Positions 32,588 to 40,887 of a stretch of 64,000 nucleotides of DNA are shown one piece after another. How positions within the stretch are numbered: position 1 is the first letter of the stretch; every line of letters starts with the position of its first letter. The notes under the pieces are model-generated. The model worked only from the letters and a program-made list of their open reading frames with translations. It searched no databases and was not told where the DNA came from. The position numbers were made by a program, and so were the translations under genes. The DNA is from Chryseobacterium polytrichastri (lineage in GTDB: Bacteria > Bacteroidota > Bacteroidia > Flavobacteriales > Weeksellaceae), in contig NZ_FRAV01000016.1 in NCBI RefSeq assembly GCF_900142445.1, forward strand, positions 1 through 64,000. Direction: 5' to 3'.

Positions 32588-33058
32588 TTAACGAAGAAGA
32601 TACCAGATTAAAACACCAATTCCGGTATAAGCAGCAACAGTAATAATATCAGCTATGGGTTGTGAGAAGCGTTTTTCCGCAATTTTTTCACCATTGATCT
32701 GATTCTTATGGAATTTCAGAATTCTTTTAGGATTATTAATCGGATGTGCAACTAGGCTATCTCTTTCCCATTTGTCAACTATTATTTTATAGCTCTTACC
32801 GTCAACATCAATTTTAAATTTTTTGTTAGGGACAAGTTTCTCTTGAACATTGATCGGAATAGGCATTGGTTGAGGCTTCAGGCCTTGGGATTCAGCTGTT
32901 GAGCTTTTCAGTTGCGTAGAAGTATCATTAGCAAGAGTTGGGCTCTTTTTAGATTCCTTCTTATTGTCCGCCGGTATATCCGCCTGTTTCTTAACCTGGT
33001 AAGTATAGCAACTGATAAGAGAAAATGATAATATGATGAGATAAAGATTCTTTTGCAT
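32588..33058 (-). CDS. Small lipoprotein-like protein with C-terminal membrane segment
   Basis: A 156-residue protein with a lipobox-like SFSLISC near residue 17, a Pro/Lys/Ser-rich linker (about residues 30-75) and a small domain (KFKIDVDGKSYKIIVDKWERDSLVAHP). It ends in a hydrophobic stretch (IADIITVAAYTGIGVLIWYLL) that would cross a membrane. No family recognised. Confidence 0.6.
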   Translation of the reverse strand: MQKNLYLIILSFSLISCYTYQVKKQADIPADNKKESKKSPTLANDTSTQLKSSTAESQGLKPQPMPIPINVQEKLVPNKKFKIDVDGKSYKIIVDKWERDSLVAHPINNPKRILKFHKNQINGEKIAEKRFSQPIADIITVAAYTGIGVLIWYLLR

Positions 33059-33220
33059 TGGCCAAATTTAAGAATTAAACGGAATATTTAGTATTTTCTT
33101 TTTAAAGATCCCCATTTTTTGTTTTTCCCTATTAACCACCTAGTCTTCTTTCTTTGATAAAATTCGATTTTCTAGAGGAGAAGAATTTTCCTTAAAGATA
33201 AACTATATGCTTCTGCTCCA

Positions 33221-33252
33221 AAAACAAAAACCTCACTGTTATCAGTAAGGTT
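33221..33252 (-). terminator. Terminator of the acidic protein gene
   Basis: On the minus strand AACCTTACTG and CAGTGAGGTT pair around ATAA, followed by TTTGTTTTTG. It is just past the stop codon of the 33260-33553 gene. Confidence 0.75.
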
Positions 33253-33259
33253 GATTATT

Positions 33260-33553
33260 TTAAGTAAGTACGTCATCGTTGGTTTCCTCGTGGTCGTCAT
33301 TATTATCACTTGTACTCCAATAGTTATTTTCTTCATCTTCGGAGCCTATTTCTTCCATTTCATCGTCATCTTCCACTCCGGGAATATCCAGTCCTTTATC
33401 AATTTTGTCATCATCAAAATCTTCATTTAAAATAGGATTCCCATCGCCATCCAAAGGAATATGTTTCTCTTTATTGAAAATATCTTCATTGGGATTATAA
33501 TCCATCTCTTCCAACTTTCTGTTTTGGGCATTTGTATTATCTTCAGGTATCAT
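33260..33553 (-). CDS. Small very acidic hypothetical protein
   Basis: A 97-residue protein of which about 40 percent are Asp or Glu (DDDEMEEIGSEDEENN). No signal peptide, no membrane segment and no family seen. Likely disordered. A dedicated terminator follows it, supporting expression. Comparable short acidic open frames occur near the TonB receptor in related genomes, but no role is known. Confidence 0.55.
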   Translation of the reverse strand: MIPEDNTNAQNRKLEEMDYNPNEDIFNKEKHIPLDGDGNPILNEDFDDDKIDKGLDIPGVEDDDEMEEIGSEDEENNYWSTSDNNDDHEETNDDVLT

Positions 33554-33643
33554 AATTTGAGTATTTAATGTTGAATAATATTAAGTCAAAAATGGTTCCA
33601 ACTTGGAAATTATTTTCAATTAGGATAAATAAAGAATAAAAAT

Positions 33644-35791
33644 TTAGTTTGATAAATCATTATTATTTATTTTTCGTTGAGTTGTTTTAATCTCATCTTT
33701 TAATTTTCCAAATTTATACTGAACACTTACCCCAAATGATTTGTAATAATCTCTTATATAATTGTTTTGATAAAATTGTTCTCCCCATGTTTCCGTAACC
33801 GATTTTCTAAATTTATTGAACGGATTATTAATAGATGCAGAAAACACAAGCTGGTTATTTAAAATACTTTTACTGACACTAAAAGACGATCCTACAAAAC
33901 CATTTGTTGTGCTTTGTAAACCTGCAGGCATTTTACTGTTGATTTCCAAATTTGAATTGACATTCCAATTATTTTCAAACTGATAATTTGCTGTGATATA
34001 AAGATAATATGTGAAAAGATTATTTTTAACGAGAACATCATTCACTATTCCATTGATTAAAAAGAAGGCAGCATTTCCATTTATACTTAGGTTCAGCTTT
34101 TTGGTAACCGGATAATTAAAATAATAATCCAATCCTAATCTGCTTATTTTACTTGAATTCTCAAAGGTTGTTTTGGTGACGTTGGTAGAAGAATCATAAG
34201 TAGAAACCTTGATATCAACTTTATTTGAAAAGGAATATGAAAGCCCAACATTTAGGTTTACTTTTTTATTAAATGAATAATTTAGCATCACATCATTGTT
34301 GACAACAGGTTTTAGATATGGGTTGCCACTGACTTCAAAATACGGATTTGATTTATTGATAAAAGGATTCAATCTGATAATTCCGGGTCTTTTAATCCGT
34401 TGTGAAAAACCAAAATTAATGCTGTGATATTCTTTCCATTTTTTATTCATCGAAATATTGGGAATCAAATTAAAATAATTTTGCTTTACTCCTGTAGCCG
34501 TGGAAGTAAAATTCACTTTAGTTTCTGTACCTTCAAGTCGTAGGCCTGTTTGAAAACTCCAGTCGAATACACTAAATTTTGCAGAAAAATAGCCTCCATA
34601 AATATTTTGTTGATTTAAAAATTCATTGGAATTCAAAACATTTTCAGGAACGGCATCGTAAGCACTACTATTTTTTCTTAGAATCATTTTCAAGCCTGTT
34701 TCCAAATATATTTTTTGGATATTTTTTACAAAATCAATTTGAAATGTATTTTCGCTATTTTGGTTATTGTTATCCTGATCAATTCTGCTGCTAGAATTTT
34801 CGATTCTATTATTGATCTCGGAAATGCTCGATAAAGTGTAATCATAATTGTTGAATTTGTAGGACCAAGTTAAAAGCTGGCTTTTATCTTTTTTAAAGCC
34901 CATTTGATAGTTAACAGAGGCTTCAAAACCTCTTTCTTTACTTTGAGAATTATTAGATGAAGCTGTATTTTCTGTCAGAATATCCTGTTGGTAGAAATAA
35001 GAATCAAGAAGATCTTTAGACTTACTTTTAGAAAAATTTGACCCTACTTGAATGTTTAATAAATGTAAACTGTCGATTTCATAGCTTACATTCATATTAA
35101 AATATCTGCCATTTCCTTTGCTCGAAATCCTTCCCTTTTGATCTAGATAATTAGATAAAGCTTGTTGATTATTTTGATAATCAATTTCAGGATTATTTCT
35201 AAAAAAACCGCCACCATATGCCGAAATTCCAATTTTATTCTGTTGAATATTTAATGAAAAACCTGCATTTTGTTCCTGTTTAGGAAATTTTGTTCCGAAG
35301 TTCACAGAAGCATTATATCCGTCTTTCATTTTCTTGGTGCTGATAATATTAATAATTCCTGAAACACCTTCTGCGTCGTATTTTGAAGAAGGATTTGTGA
35401 TAATTTCAATACGTTGAATGGTATTTGCCGGAATACTTTTTAAAACCTCTTTTGCATTGGTATTGAGAAGTTGAGTTTCCTTACCATTTATTAGAATTTT
35501 AAAATTCATATTCCCTTTGAAAAGTATATTTTCATTGCTGTCAATCGATAAATAAGGCAGCTTTTTCATCATTTCAATCAGACTTTTAGATTTACTTTCC
35601 GGGTCTGACTGAACATCATATACCAAACCATCGATCTTACTTTTAATTAAAGGTTTTTTGGAACTGATAACGACTTCTTTTATTGAAGTTTCCCGTTCAT
35701 TCACTATTGAATCTTTTTTCGTCTCCTGAGCATGTACTGTATTTATAAACACAATAAAAACCAGTATTGAAAGTATCTTTGAGTTTTTCAT
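33644..35791 (-). CDS. TonB-type outer-membrane receptor (OMP_b-brl_3-like)
   Basis: A 715-residue product from ATG 35791. This start gives a good signal peptide (KNSKILSILVFIVFINTVHAQ); the open frame further upstream adds MHSGFLCSFFII. A plug-like domain follows (LVYDVQSDPESKSKSLIEMM, SIPANTIQRIEIITNPSSKYDAEG, GIINIISTKK). A long beta-barrel comes after it with repeating NxxLxY strands. It lacks a carboxypeptidase-D-like N-terminal domain and a clear TonB box. It should transport or bind an unknown ligand at the outer membrane. Confidence 0.85.
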   Translation of the reverse strand: MKNSKILSILVFIVFINTVHAQETKKDSIVNERETSIKEVVISSKKPLIKSKIDGLVYDVQSDPESKSKSLIEMMKKLPYLSIDSNENILFKGNMNFKILINGKETQLLNTNAKEVLKSIPANTIQRIEIITNPSSKYDAEGVSGIINIISTKKMKDGYNASVNFGTKFPKQEQNAGFSLNIQQNKIGISAYGGGFFRNNPEIDYQNNQQALSNYLDQKGRISSKGNGRYFNMNVSYEIDSLHLLNIQVGSNFSKSKSKDLLDSYFYQQDILTENTASSNNSQSKERGFEASVNYQMGFKKDKSQLLTWSYKFNNYDYTLSSISEINNRIENSSSRIDQDNNNQNSENTFQIDFVKNIQKIYLETGLKMILRKNSSAYDAVPENVLNSNEFLNQQNIYGGYFSAKFSVFDWSFQTGLRLEGTETKVNFTSTATGVKQNYFNLIPNISMNKKWKEYHSINFGFSQRIKRPGIIRLNPFINKSNPYFEVSGNPYLKPVVNNDVMLNYSFNKKVNLNVGLSYSFSNKVDIKVSTYDSSTNVTKTTFENSSKISRLGLDYYFNYPVTKKLNLSINGNAAFFLINGIVNDVLVKNNLFTYYLYITANYQFENNWNVNSNLEINSKMPAGLQSTTNGFVGSSFSVSKSILNNQLVFSASINNPFNKFRKSVTETWGEQFYQNNYIRDYYKSFGVSVQYKFGKLKDEIKTTQRKINNNDLSN

Positions 35792-35884
35792 AATTATAAA
35801 AAAAGAACATAGAAATCCCGAGTGCAAAGTTTTTTGCCCTGAAAACAGTTCGAGATTTTTATTGATTAAATTAGATTGAGAAAC

Positions 35885-36217
35885 TTATTTCTTCTGATTT
35901 TTCATCATGAAATAATAGGTAAGAAAACCGAGTGCAACAAAGACTGCCATCACTCCATAAGGAAGAGGTGTATTTTCATCATGTGGAAGAAATTCTAATA
36001 CGATAAGACCAATTCCACCAAACAGTAAAATAATACCCCATTTCAACATTTCCGTATTAAATCCCGTGAGATTATTCAAGATGATATACATCTTATCATC
36101 AATATTTTCTTTATTGAGTATTTTTTTCTTCAAGTTATAATTGGTAATCACCACGATAATTACCGAGAGGGAAATTAAAATCGCGATCATAACGATAAAG
36201 GGTGCCAATGATTTCAT
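35885..36217 (-). CDS. Two- or three-span membrane protein divergent from an ECF sigma gene
   Basis: From ATG 36217 the product has 110 residues. The frame can be opened to TTG 36244, but that codon overlaps the -10 part of the putative ECF promoter. Hydrophobic segments lie at about residues 4-26, 58-75 and 80-100. The amino end LAPFIVMIAILISLSVIIVV and the GLIVLEFLPH region resemble the small DUF6249-like membrane proteins that often sit beside ECF operons in Bacteroidota. Function unknown; it is probably part of the sigma-controlled group. Confidence 0.6.
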   Translation of the reverse strand: MKSLAPFIVMIAILISLSVIIVVITNYNLKKKILNKENIDDKMYIILNNLTGFNTEMLKWGIILLFGGIGLIVLEFLPHDENTPLPYGVMAVFVALGFLTYYFMMKNQKK

Positions 36218-36236
36218 TTCGATTAATATTTGACCA

Positions 36237-36265
36237 ATAGACAAAGTTATAAGGCTAAAGGTTAC
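36237..36265 (-). promoter_or_regulatory. Candidate ECF promoter for the membrane protein gene
   Basis: On the minus strand GTAACC is followed by a 17-nt spacer and GTCTAT. Its GTAACC half is the inverted partner of the one on the other strand (36291-36296). Confidence 0.5.
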
Positions 36266-36290
36266 AAAAATTAGAATAAATTAGAAAGTT

Positions 36291-36318
36291 GTAACCTAAA
36301 GAGAAAAAATCTGTCTAA
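36291..36318 (+). promoter_or_regulatory. Candidate autoregulated ECF promoter of the sigma gene
   Basis: GTAACC (36291-36296), a 16-nt spacer and GTCTAA (36313-36318) follow the ECF pattern of AAC and CGTC-type boxes. Transcription would begin at about 36324-36326, at the ATG, so a leaderless or very short leader message is implied. GGTTACA (36260-36266) and TGTAACC (36290-36296) form an inverted repeat across the divergent region. Confidence 0.5.
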
Positions 36319-36324
36319 TAAGAT

Positions 36325-36870
36325 ATGTTTGATGAAGAAAAAACCATTAATGAAATCCTGAAGGGAAACCTTGGCGCTTTCCAGCATATTGTAAAGCAAT
36401 ATCAGAATTTGGTGTATTCTATTTTAAACAGAATGATGAATAATGATGAAGATATTGAAGATGTGGGACAGGAGGTTTTTATTAAAGTATATGAGCATTT
36501 AAAAAGCTTCAAAAGAGAATCTAAATTATCTACCTGGATCGCCAAGATCACCTACAATGTTGCCGTAAATTATATCAAGAAGAATGCAAAACATCAATTT
36601 AGTATCATTGATGACCATTCAGATTTTCAATTCTCTTCTGAAACTCCAGAAACAAAACTGATCGGAAAAGAATTTGATCTTTATATCAACAGATTAATCA
36701 GTGAACTTCCATTGCAATACAGAACGGTCATTACGCTGTATCATTTGGATGATTTCAGTATTCAGGAAATTCAAAAAGTCACAAAATTCCCTGAAGGAAC
36801 CATTAAAGGATATTTATTCCGAGCAAGAAAATTATTAAAAGAAAAATTGAAAAAAGATGGATACCAATAA
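36325..36870 (+). CDS. ECF-type RNA polymerase sigma factor
   Basis: A 181-residue sigma factor. Region 2 is visible as DEDIEDVGQEVFIKVYEHLKSF and LSTWIAKITYNVAVNYIKK, and region 4 as YHLDDFSIQEIQKVTKFPEGTIKGYLFRARK. The gene overlaps the next one by 14 bp, the usual sigma and anti-sigma coupling. A matching ECF promoter is present directly upstream and on the other strand, so the locus appears self-activating and also drives a membrane protein gene. Its trigger is unknown. Confidence 0.92.
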   Translation: MFDEEKTINEILKGNLGAFQHIVKQYQNLVYSILNRMMNNDEDIEDVGQEVFIKVYEHLKSFKRESKLSTWIAKITYNVAVNYIKKNAKHQFSIIDDHSDFQFSSETPETKLIGKEFDLYINRLISELPLQYRTVITLYHLDDFSIQEIQKVTKFPEGTIKGYLFRARKLLKEKLKKDGYQ

Positions 36871-37249
36871 AGATAAAAAAACTAACAATTTCATTGCTGA
36901 TCAAAAAAATCATGATGAATTTGAAAAAGATTTATTAGGATTTGATATACTTAATGATTCTTTAAAAAAGCCCTCTGAAAAAGGATTTTCATTAGGGTTT
37001 TCTACTCATATTATTAGAAAAATTGAAGTAAAGCAACAGCGTCAGTTCAATCTAAAAATATATTCTCTGCTTGCTGTTATCCTATTAATGAGTCTGGTTT
37101 TATTAATTACTCTGTTTAATGAAGATCAGCTTTCAATGATGTTTTCATTATTTTTCAAGTATAAATTCATCATCCTATTCACTCTGATAGCGGTAAGCTT
37201 GGTGCAGATAGGCAGTAGATCATTTATCTTAAAAGAGGAAAAAGATTGA
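36857..37249 (+). CDS. Membrane protein, likely anti-sigma partner
   Basis: A 130-residue protein that begins inside the sigma gene. The hydrophilic N-terminal half (about 60 residues) contains SLGFSTHIIRKIEVKQQRQF. Two hydrophobic segments follow at about residues 65-85 and 98-118. It should sit in the inner membrane with its N-terminus in the cytoplasm and hold the sigma factor, which is inferred from coupling and topology rather than from a recognised ASD domain. Confidence 0.7.
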   Translation: MDTNKDKKTNNFIADQKNHDEFEKDLLGFDILNDSLKKPSEKGFSLGFSTHIIRKIEVKQQRQFNLKIYSLLAVILLMSLVLLITLFNEDQLSMMFSLFFKYKFIILFTLIAVSLVQIGSRSFILKEEKD

Positions 37250-37257
37250 TACTTATC

Positions 37258-37290
37258 AAACCTATAAGGTTTTAAAAACCTTATAGGTTT
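37258..37290. terminator. Bidirectional hairpin after the sigma operon
   Basis: AAACCTATAAGG pairs with CCTTATAGGTTT around a short A/T loop, between the sigma operon and the convergent dehydrogenase gene. A very similar hairpin (AAACCTAACAGG with CCTGTTAGGTTT) lies at 62004-62036. Confidence 0.8.
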
Positions 37291-37319
37291 AGTTTGTCTT
37301 TAATTAAAACTCAAACAAA

Positions 37320-38294
37320 TTATCCTTTGTAAACCTCAGGATTAGCACAATTGGGCATTTTTTCCCCTTTAGAAAAAGCAATGATATTTTCTGCAGCTAC
37401 TCTTGCCATTCCATTCCTCGCTTCAATGGTTGCAGAACCAATATGTGGCAATACACAAACACTTGAAAGCTCCAAAATAGGGTCTTCTTTAAAGATAGGT
37501 TCCGGATTGGTAACATCTAAACCAGCTCCCCAAATATGCTTGGAAACCAATGCTTCATATAAATCTTTTTGATTATGAAAACCACCTCTCGCTGTATTAA
37601 TGAATATCGAATTGGTTTTCATTTTTTCAAAAACGGATGCATTAAAAAGATCTTTTTGGTCGGGAACAAAATTAGCATGAATACTCAACACATCAGATTG
37701 TGCAACCAGTTCTTCGAAAGAAACATAAGTAGCATTGAGTGCTTTTTCTGCTTCTTCATTGTGATGACGATTATGATAAATAATATTCATATCAAACGCT
37801 TTCTTACATTTTTCGGCCATTTCGAAACCTATTCTTCCCAATCCGAAAACACGTAAGATTTTCCCATACAACTCTTGTCCTAAAGCATGTAGAGGATCAA
37901 AATCTCCCCAATTTCCCTCTTTCACTTTTTGGAAATTAAAGCTCGCTCTTCTTGCAACCGATTGCATCAATAAAAATGCAACATCTGAAGTAGCTTTACT
38001 TAATACATCCGGTGTATTTCCGATAGGAATATTCTTTTGGGTAGCTGATTTAATATCCACATGATCGAATCCTACAGAATACAAAGCAATTGCTTTTACA
38101 TTCGGACATTGGTCAAAAAAATCATGATCAAATGTATTGTGTCCCACATTTAAGATTGCATCTGCATTTTCACAATATTTTAACCATTCTTCATGAGGTA
38201 GATTATCATGTGATGGGAATGTAATTTCGAATCCTGCCTCTTCCAGCATTTTGATTCCTATTTCCGGAATCCTTTTGTTGATGAATACTTTCAT
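37320..38294 (-). CDS. D-2-hydroxyacid dehydrogenase
   Basis: A 324-residue D-isomer specific 2-hydroxyacid dehydrogenase. The NAD-binding motif GLGRIGFEMAEKCKK (about residues 150-165), FINTARGG and the Arg, Glu and His positions (ARGGFHN, DVTNPEP and LPHIGSAT) are in the right order. Relatives are glyoxylate/hydroxypyruvate reductases (GhrB-like) and D-lactate-type enzymes. It probably reduces glyoxylate or hydroxypyruvate. It stands alone. A 560-bp gap precedes it. Confidence 0.9.
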   Translation of the reverse strand: MKVFINKRIPEIGIKMLEEAGFEITFPSHDNLPHEEWLKYCENADAILNVGHNTFDHDFFDQCPNVKAIALYSVGFDHVDIKSATQKNIPIGNTPDVLSKATSDVAFLLMQSVARRASFNFQKVKEGNWGDFDPLHALGQELYGKILRVFGLGRIGFEMAEKCKKAFDMNIIYHNRHHNEEAEKALNATYVSFEELVAQSDVLSIHANFVPDQKDLFNASVFEKMKTNSIFINTARGGFHNQKDLYEALVSKHIWGAGLDVTNPEPIFKEDPILELSSVCVLPHIGSATIEARNGMARVAAENIIAFSKGEKMPNCANPEVYKG

Positions 38295-38512
38295 TATTTA
38301 TTTTGTAATTAATTATTAAAGCTTTTAAAATAGAAAACCTCACTCTGCTATAATGGGGTCTTAATTTATATCTTGAAACTATCTATTTTGATCTGTCTTG
38401 TTTTCTCTAAATTCATTTCAACAGACATTTTTAATTCAATTTACAATCAATAAGCATAAATTATATATCCTTATTGATCGATTTTCAATTTTCATATCAA
38501 CAAAATATGATT

Positions 38513-38531
38513 AAGTTATTGAGAATAACTT
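38513..38531. promoter_or_regulatory. Perfect palindrome in the 560-bp gap upstream of the FabH-like gene
   Basis: AAGTTATT and AATAACTT with a 3-bp centre (GAG) make a 19-bp palindrome of the size of a regulator site. The gap 38295-38854 otherwise contains a promoter but no gene. It lies between two divergent genes and could serve either. Confidence 0.35.
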
Positions 38532-38763
38532 CTTACACCTCAACCTAATTACTTAGCATATTTTTTGAGTGTTACTAAAATTATGTGATGATTTTAAAGC
38601 TGTGTATATCTATACCATTCAATACTAAAGAAATTCGATAATAAAAACGTTACAATTTTCATTCCGAAACAATCATAACCATTCTTATTTATACCACCTG
38701 ATTTAAGATTTATCTTCAAAAAACAGCATCTATAACACAAATAAAAAAGCTAACAAAAAACCA

Positions 38764-38792
38764 TTTGTTTAATATAATTATTAATAGATTTG
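38764..38792 (+). promoter_or_regulatory. Promoter of the FabH/FabI-like pair
   Basis: TTTG (38764-38767), a 17-bp spacer and TAGATTTG (38785-38792) match the Bacteroidota -33/-7 pattern. Predicted transcription start is near 38799, 56 bp before the ATG. Confidence 0.7.
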
Positions 38793-38854
38793 CTTTGTTT
38801 TTACATTAAAATCAAAATTTCAAACAAATAAATCAACATAACACAAAAAAAAAC

Positions 38855-39832
38855 ATGAATAGAAAAAATGCCTTTATAAAAGGTACAGGATCTTACGTGC
38901 CTCCAAAAATTCTAAAAAATGATTTCTTTGAAGCTATTGGCTCTTCTGATGAATGGATTTATAAAAATTTGGGGATCAAAGAACGTAGAATTGCAGAGGG
39001 GGAAGTAACCAGCGACTTGGCTTATAAAGCCGGATTAGAAGCTTTAAAACAAGCCAATGTAAAAGCAGAAGAAATAGATTTGATTATCGTAGCAACTTCT
39101 ACTCCAGATAGACAAGCACCTTCCACAGCGTGCTTTGTGCAGGAAAAAATGGAAGCTTATCAGGCAGTGGCATTTGATATTTCAGCAGTCTGTTCGGGCG
39201 GATTATACGGAATCGCCATCGGTTGTCAGTTTATAGAAACAGGCATGTATCAAAATGTTTTAGTTATTGGCGCTGATACCTTTTCAACCATTACCGATTG
39301 GGAAAGAAAAGATTCGGTATTTTTCGGAGACGGTGCAGGTGCCATATTACTTTCGGCTACCACGGAAGACAAAGGATTTTTTGATTTTAAACTTCACGCA
39401 GATGGTCGTGGAAAATATCATTTTAATATTCCTGCCGGAGGTTCTGAAATGCCTGCATCAGAAGAAACACTGAAACAGAAACTTCATTATTTTCAAATGA
39501 ATGGTAAGGAAGTTTTTAATACAGCAACTAAGGTGCTTCCTGAAACAATTACTGAAATCCTTGAGGCTAATAAGCTTTCCGCAGACGATGTAGACTGGGT
39601 AATTCCGCATCAGCCGAGCATCAGAATTCTTCAGGAAACCGCCAGAAAAGTCAATATCCCTTTTGAAAAAGTAATGACCAATATGGATAAATACGCCAAC
39701 ACTTCAGGAGGAACTATTCCTATTGTTCTTGACGAAACTTATAAAAGTGGAAAAATACAGCCAGGAAACATCCTTCTATTTGCTGCTGTAGGCTCAGGGT
39801 GGACCTGGGGAACAGCGCTTTACAAGGCTTAG
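38855..39832 (+). CDS. 3-oxoacyl-ACP synthase III family protein
   Basis: A 325-residue KAS III enzyme. The catalytic triad is complete: Cys113 (DISAVCSGGL), His252 (VIPHQPS) and Asn282 (KYANTSGG). It should condense an acyl-CoA with malonyl-ACP. It is paired with a FabI-like enoyl reductase 36 bp downstream, an arrangement not typical of the usual fatty acid initiation operon (where plsX or fab genes are nearby). A specialised lipid or starter-unit role is possible. The true housekeeping FabH may lie elsewhere. Confidence 0.88.
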   Translation: MNRKNAFIKGTGSYVPPKILKNDFFEAIGSSDEWIYKNLGIKERRIAEGEVTSDLAYKAGLEALKQANVKAEEIDLIIVATSTPDRQAPSTACFVQEKMEAYQAVAFDISAVCSGGLYGIAIGCQFIETGMYQNVLVIGADTFSTITDWERKDSVFFGDGAGAILLSATTEDKGFFDFKLHADGRGKYHFNIPAGGSEMPASEETLKQKLHYFQMNGKEVFNTATKVLPETITEILEANKLSADDVDWVIPHQPSIRILQETARKVNIPFEKVMTNMDKYANTSGGTIPIVLDETYKSGKIQPGNILLFAAVGSGWTWGTALYKA

Positions 39833-39868
39833 AAATTACTATTTCATTTTAAATAACATAAAAAAATT

Positions 39869-40693
39869 ATGCTGAAAGATCAAACCTTCCTAATTACAGG
39901 CATTGCAGATGAAAACTCTCTTGCCATGAAAACCGCTGAAAAGATTCTTGAAAATAACGGAAACGTGGTATGCGCAGGATTAGGAGTTACTCCTTTTCAT
40001 AAAAACATCTCTGAAAAAGCTCAGGGATTTCTTCATAAAAACTATACCGACTTTAAAACCGCTTGCCACAAAGTTTTAGGAGATCAGGTGTACACCGCCC
40101 CTCTAGATGTTACCTTACCAGAAAGCCTGGATTTTCTGGCGAAAGATCTCTATCAAAAAGACATTAAACTTAACGGCTTTCTTCATGCTATCGCAATGGA
40201 TAAAACTATCAGACAAAAATCTGTAAAACCGATGCTGGAGGTTACCGTAGAAGAATTTAATGAAACGATGAATGTTTCCGCCTTTTCTTTGATTTCCTTA
40301 TCGCAAGCATTACTTTCTAATAATGTTCTTCAGAATGGAGCTTCTATTGTATCGCTTAGCTATATTGCGGCAGAAAAAGTTTCTTCTTTTCCTTATATTA
40401 ATATCAGTATTGCTAAGGCTGCGCTTGAACGTTTAACCATGGAAATCGCTCATGAATTAGGCAGAAAACATGGGATTCGTGCCAATGCCATTCGTTTTTC
40501 ACCTTATATGGGAAGTAAGGCCGGAAATGCTACATTGAATACTGAAGATGTTGAGAAAGCCAATCAAAAAAGTCCGTTAGGAAACGCTTTACCTGAAGAT
40601 TTAGCCCACGAAATTGTGCATCTTTTCAGAAAAGAAACAAGAATAACCGGAGAAATCCGTCACGTGGACGGAGGTTTTCATATTATGGGATAA
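39869..40693 (+). CDS. Enoyl-ACP reductase-like (FabI family) SDR
   Basis: A 274-residue SDR of the FabI type. The start LITGIADENSLAMKTAEKI has the FabI-type glycine-poor dinucleotide motif. The catalytic Tyr and Lys appear as SFPYINISIAKAAL with Y-x6-K, the FabI spacing, and a second Tyr earlier in SYIAAEK. The C-terminus (GEIRHVDGGFHIMG) is close to FabI. It probably reduces an enoyl-ACP using NADH, finishing elongation of chains begun by the KAS III protein encoded just upstream. Sensitivity to triclosan-like inhibitors is not predictable. Confidence 0.8.
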   Translation: MLKDQTFLITGIADENSLAMKTAEKILENNGNVVCAGLGVTPFHKNISEKAQGFLHKNYTDFKTACHKVLGDQVYTAPLDVTLPESLDFLAKDLYQKDIKLNGFLHAIAMDKTIRQKSVKPMLEVTVEEFNETMNVSAFSLISLSQALLSNNVLQNGASIVSLSYIAAEKVSSFPYINISIAKAALERLTMEIAHELGRKHGIRANAIRFSPYMGSKAGNATLNTEDVEKANQKSPLGNALPEDLAHEIVHLFRKETRITGEIRHVDGGFHIMG

Positions 40694-40710
40694 TTTGTAA
40701 CGTTTTTAAT

Positions 40711-40878
40711 TTTGGTAATCGCAAAGACGCTATTTTCTAATTCAATTATGCATAATAAGGCGCAAGGATTTTATCTTCGATAAAATTGAATACGTTAACA
40801 TCACTGAAAATCTTTGATTTTCTAGCGCCTTAAAAAAGTTTTTTTATGAATCTTTGCGTCTTAGCGTTTTGCCAACAA
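40711..40878. repeat. Repeat family R1, copy D
   Basis: A 168-bp element between TTGG (40712) and CCAACAA (40872-40878). It has ATCGCAAAGACGC, AATAAGGCGCAAGGATTTT, hairpin TTTTATC-TT-CGATAAAA, then ATTTTCTAGCGCCTTAAAA and CTTTGCGTCTTAGCG. It fills almost the entire gap between the FabI-like and pcm 3' ends. Confidence 0.85.
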
Positions 40879-40887
40879 TTAGAGTTA

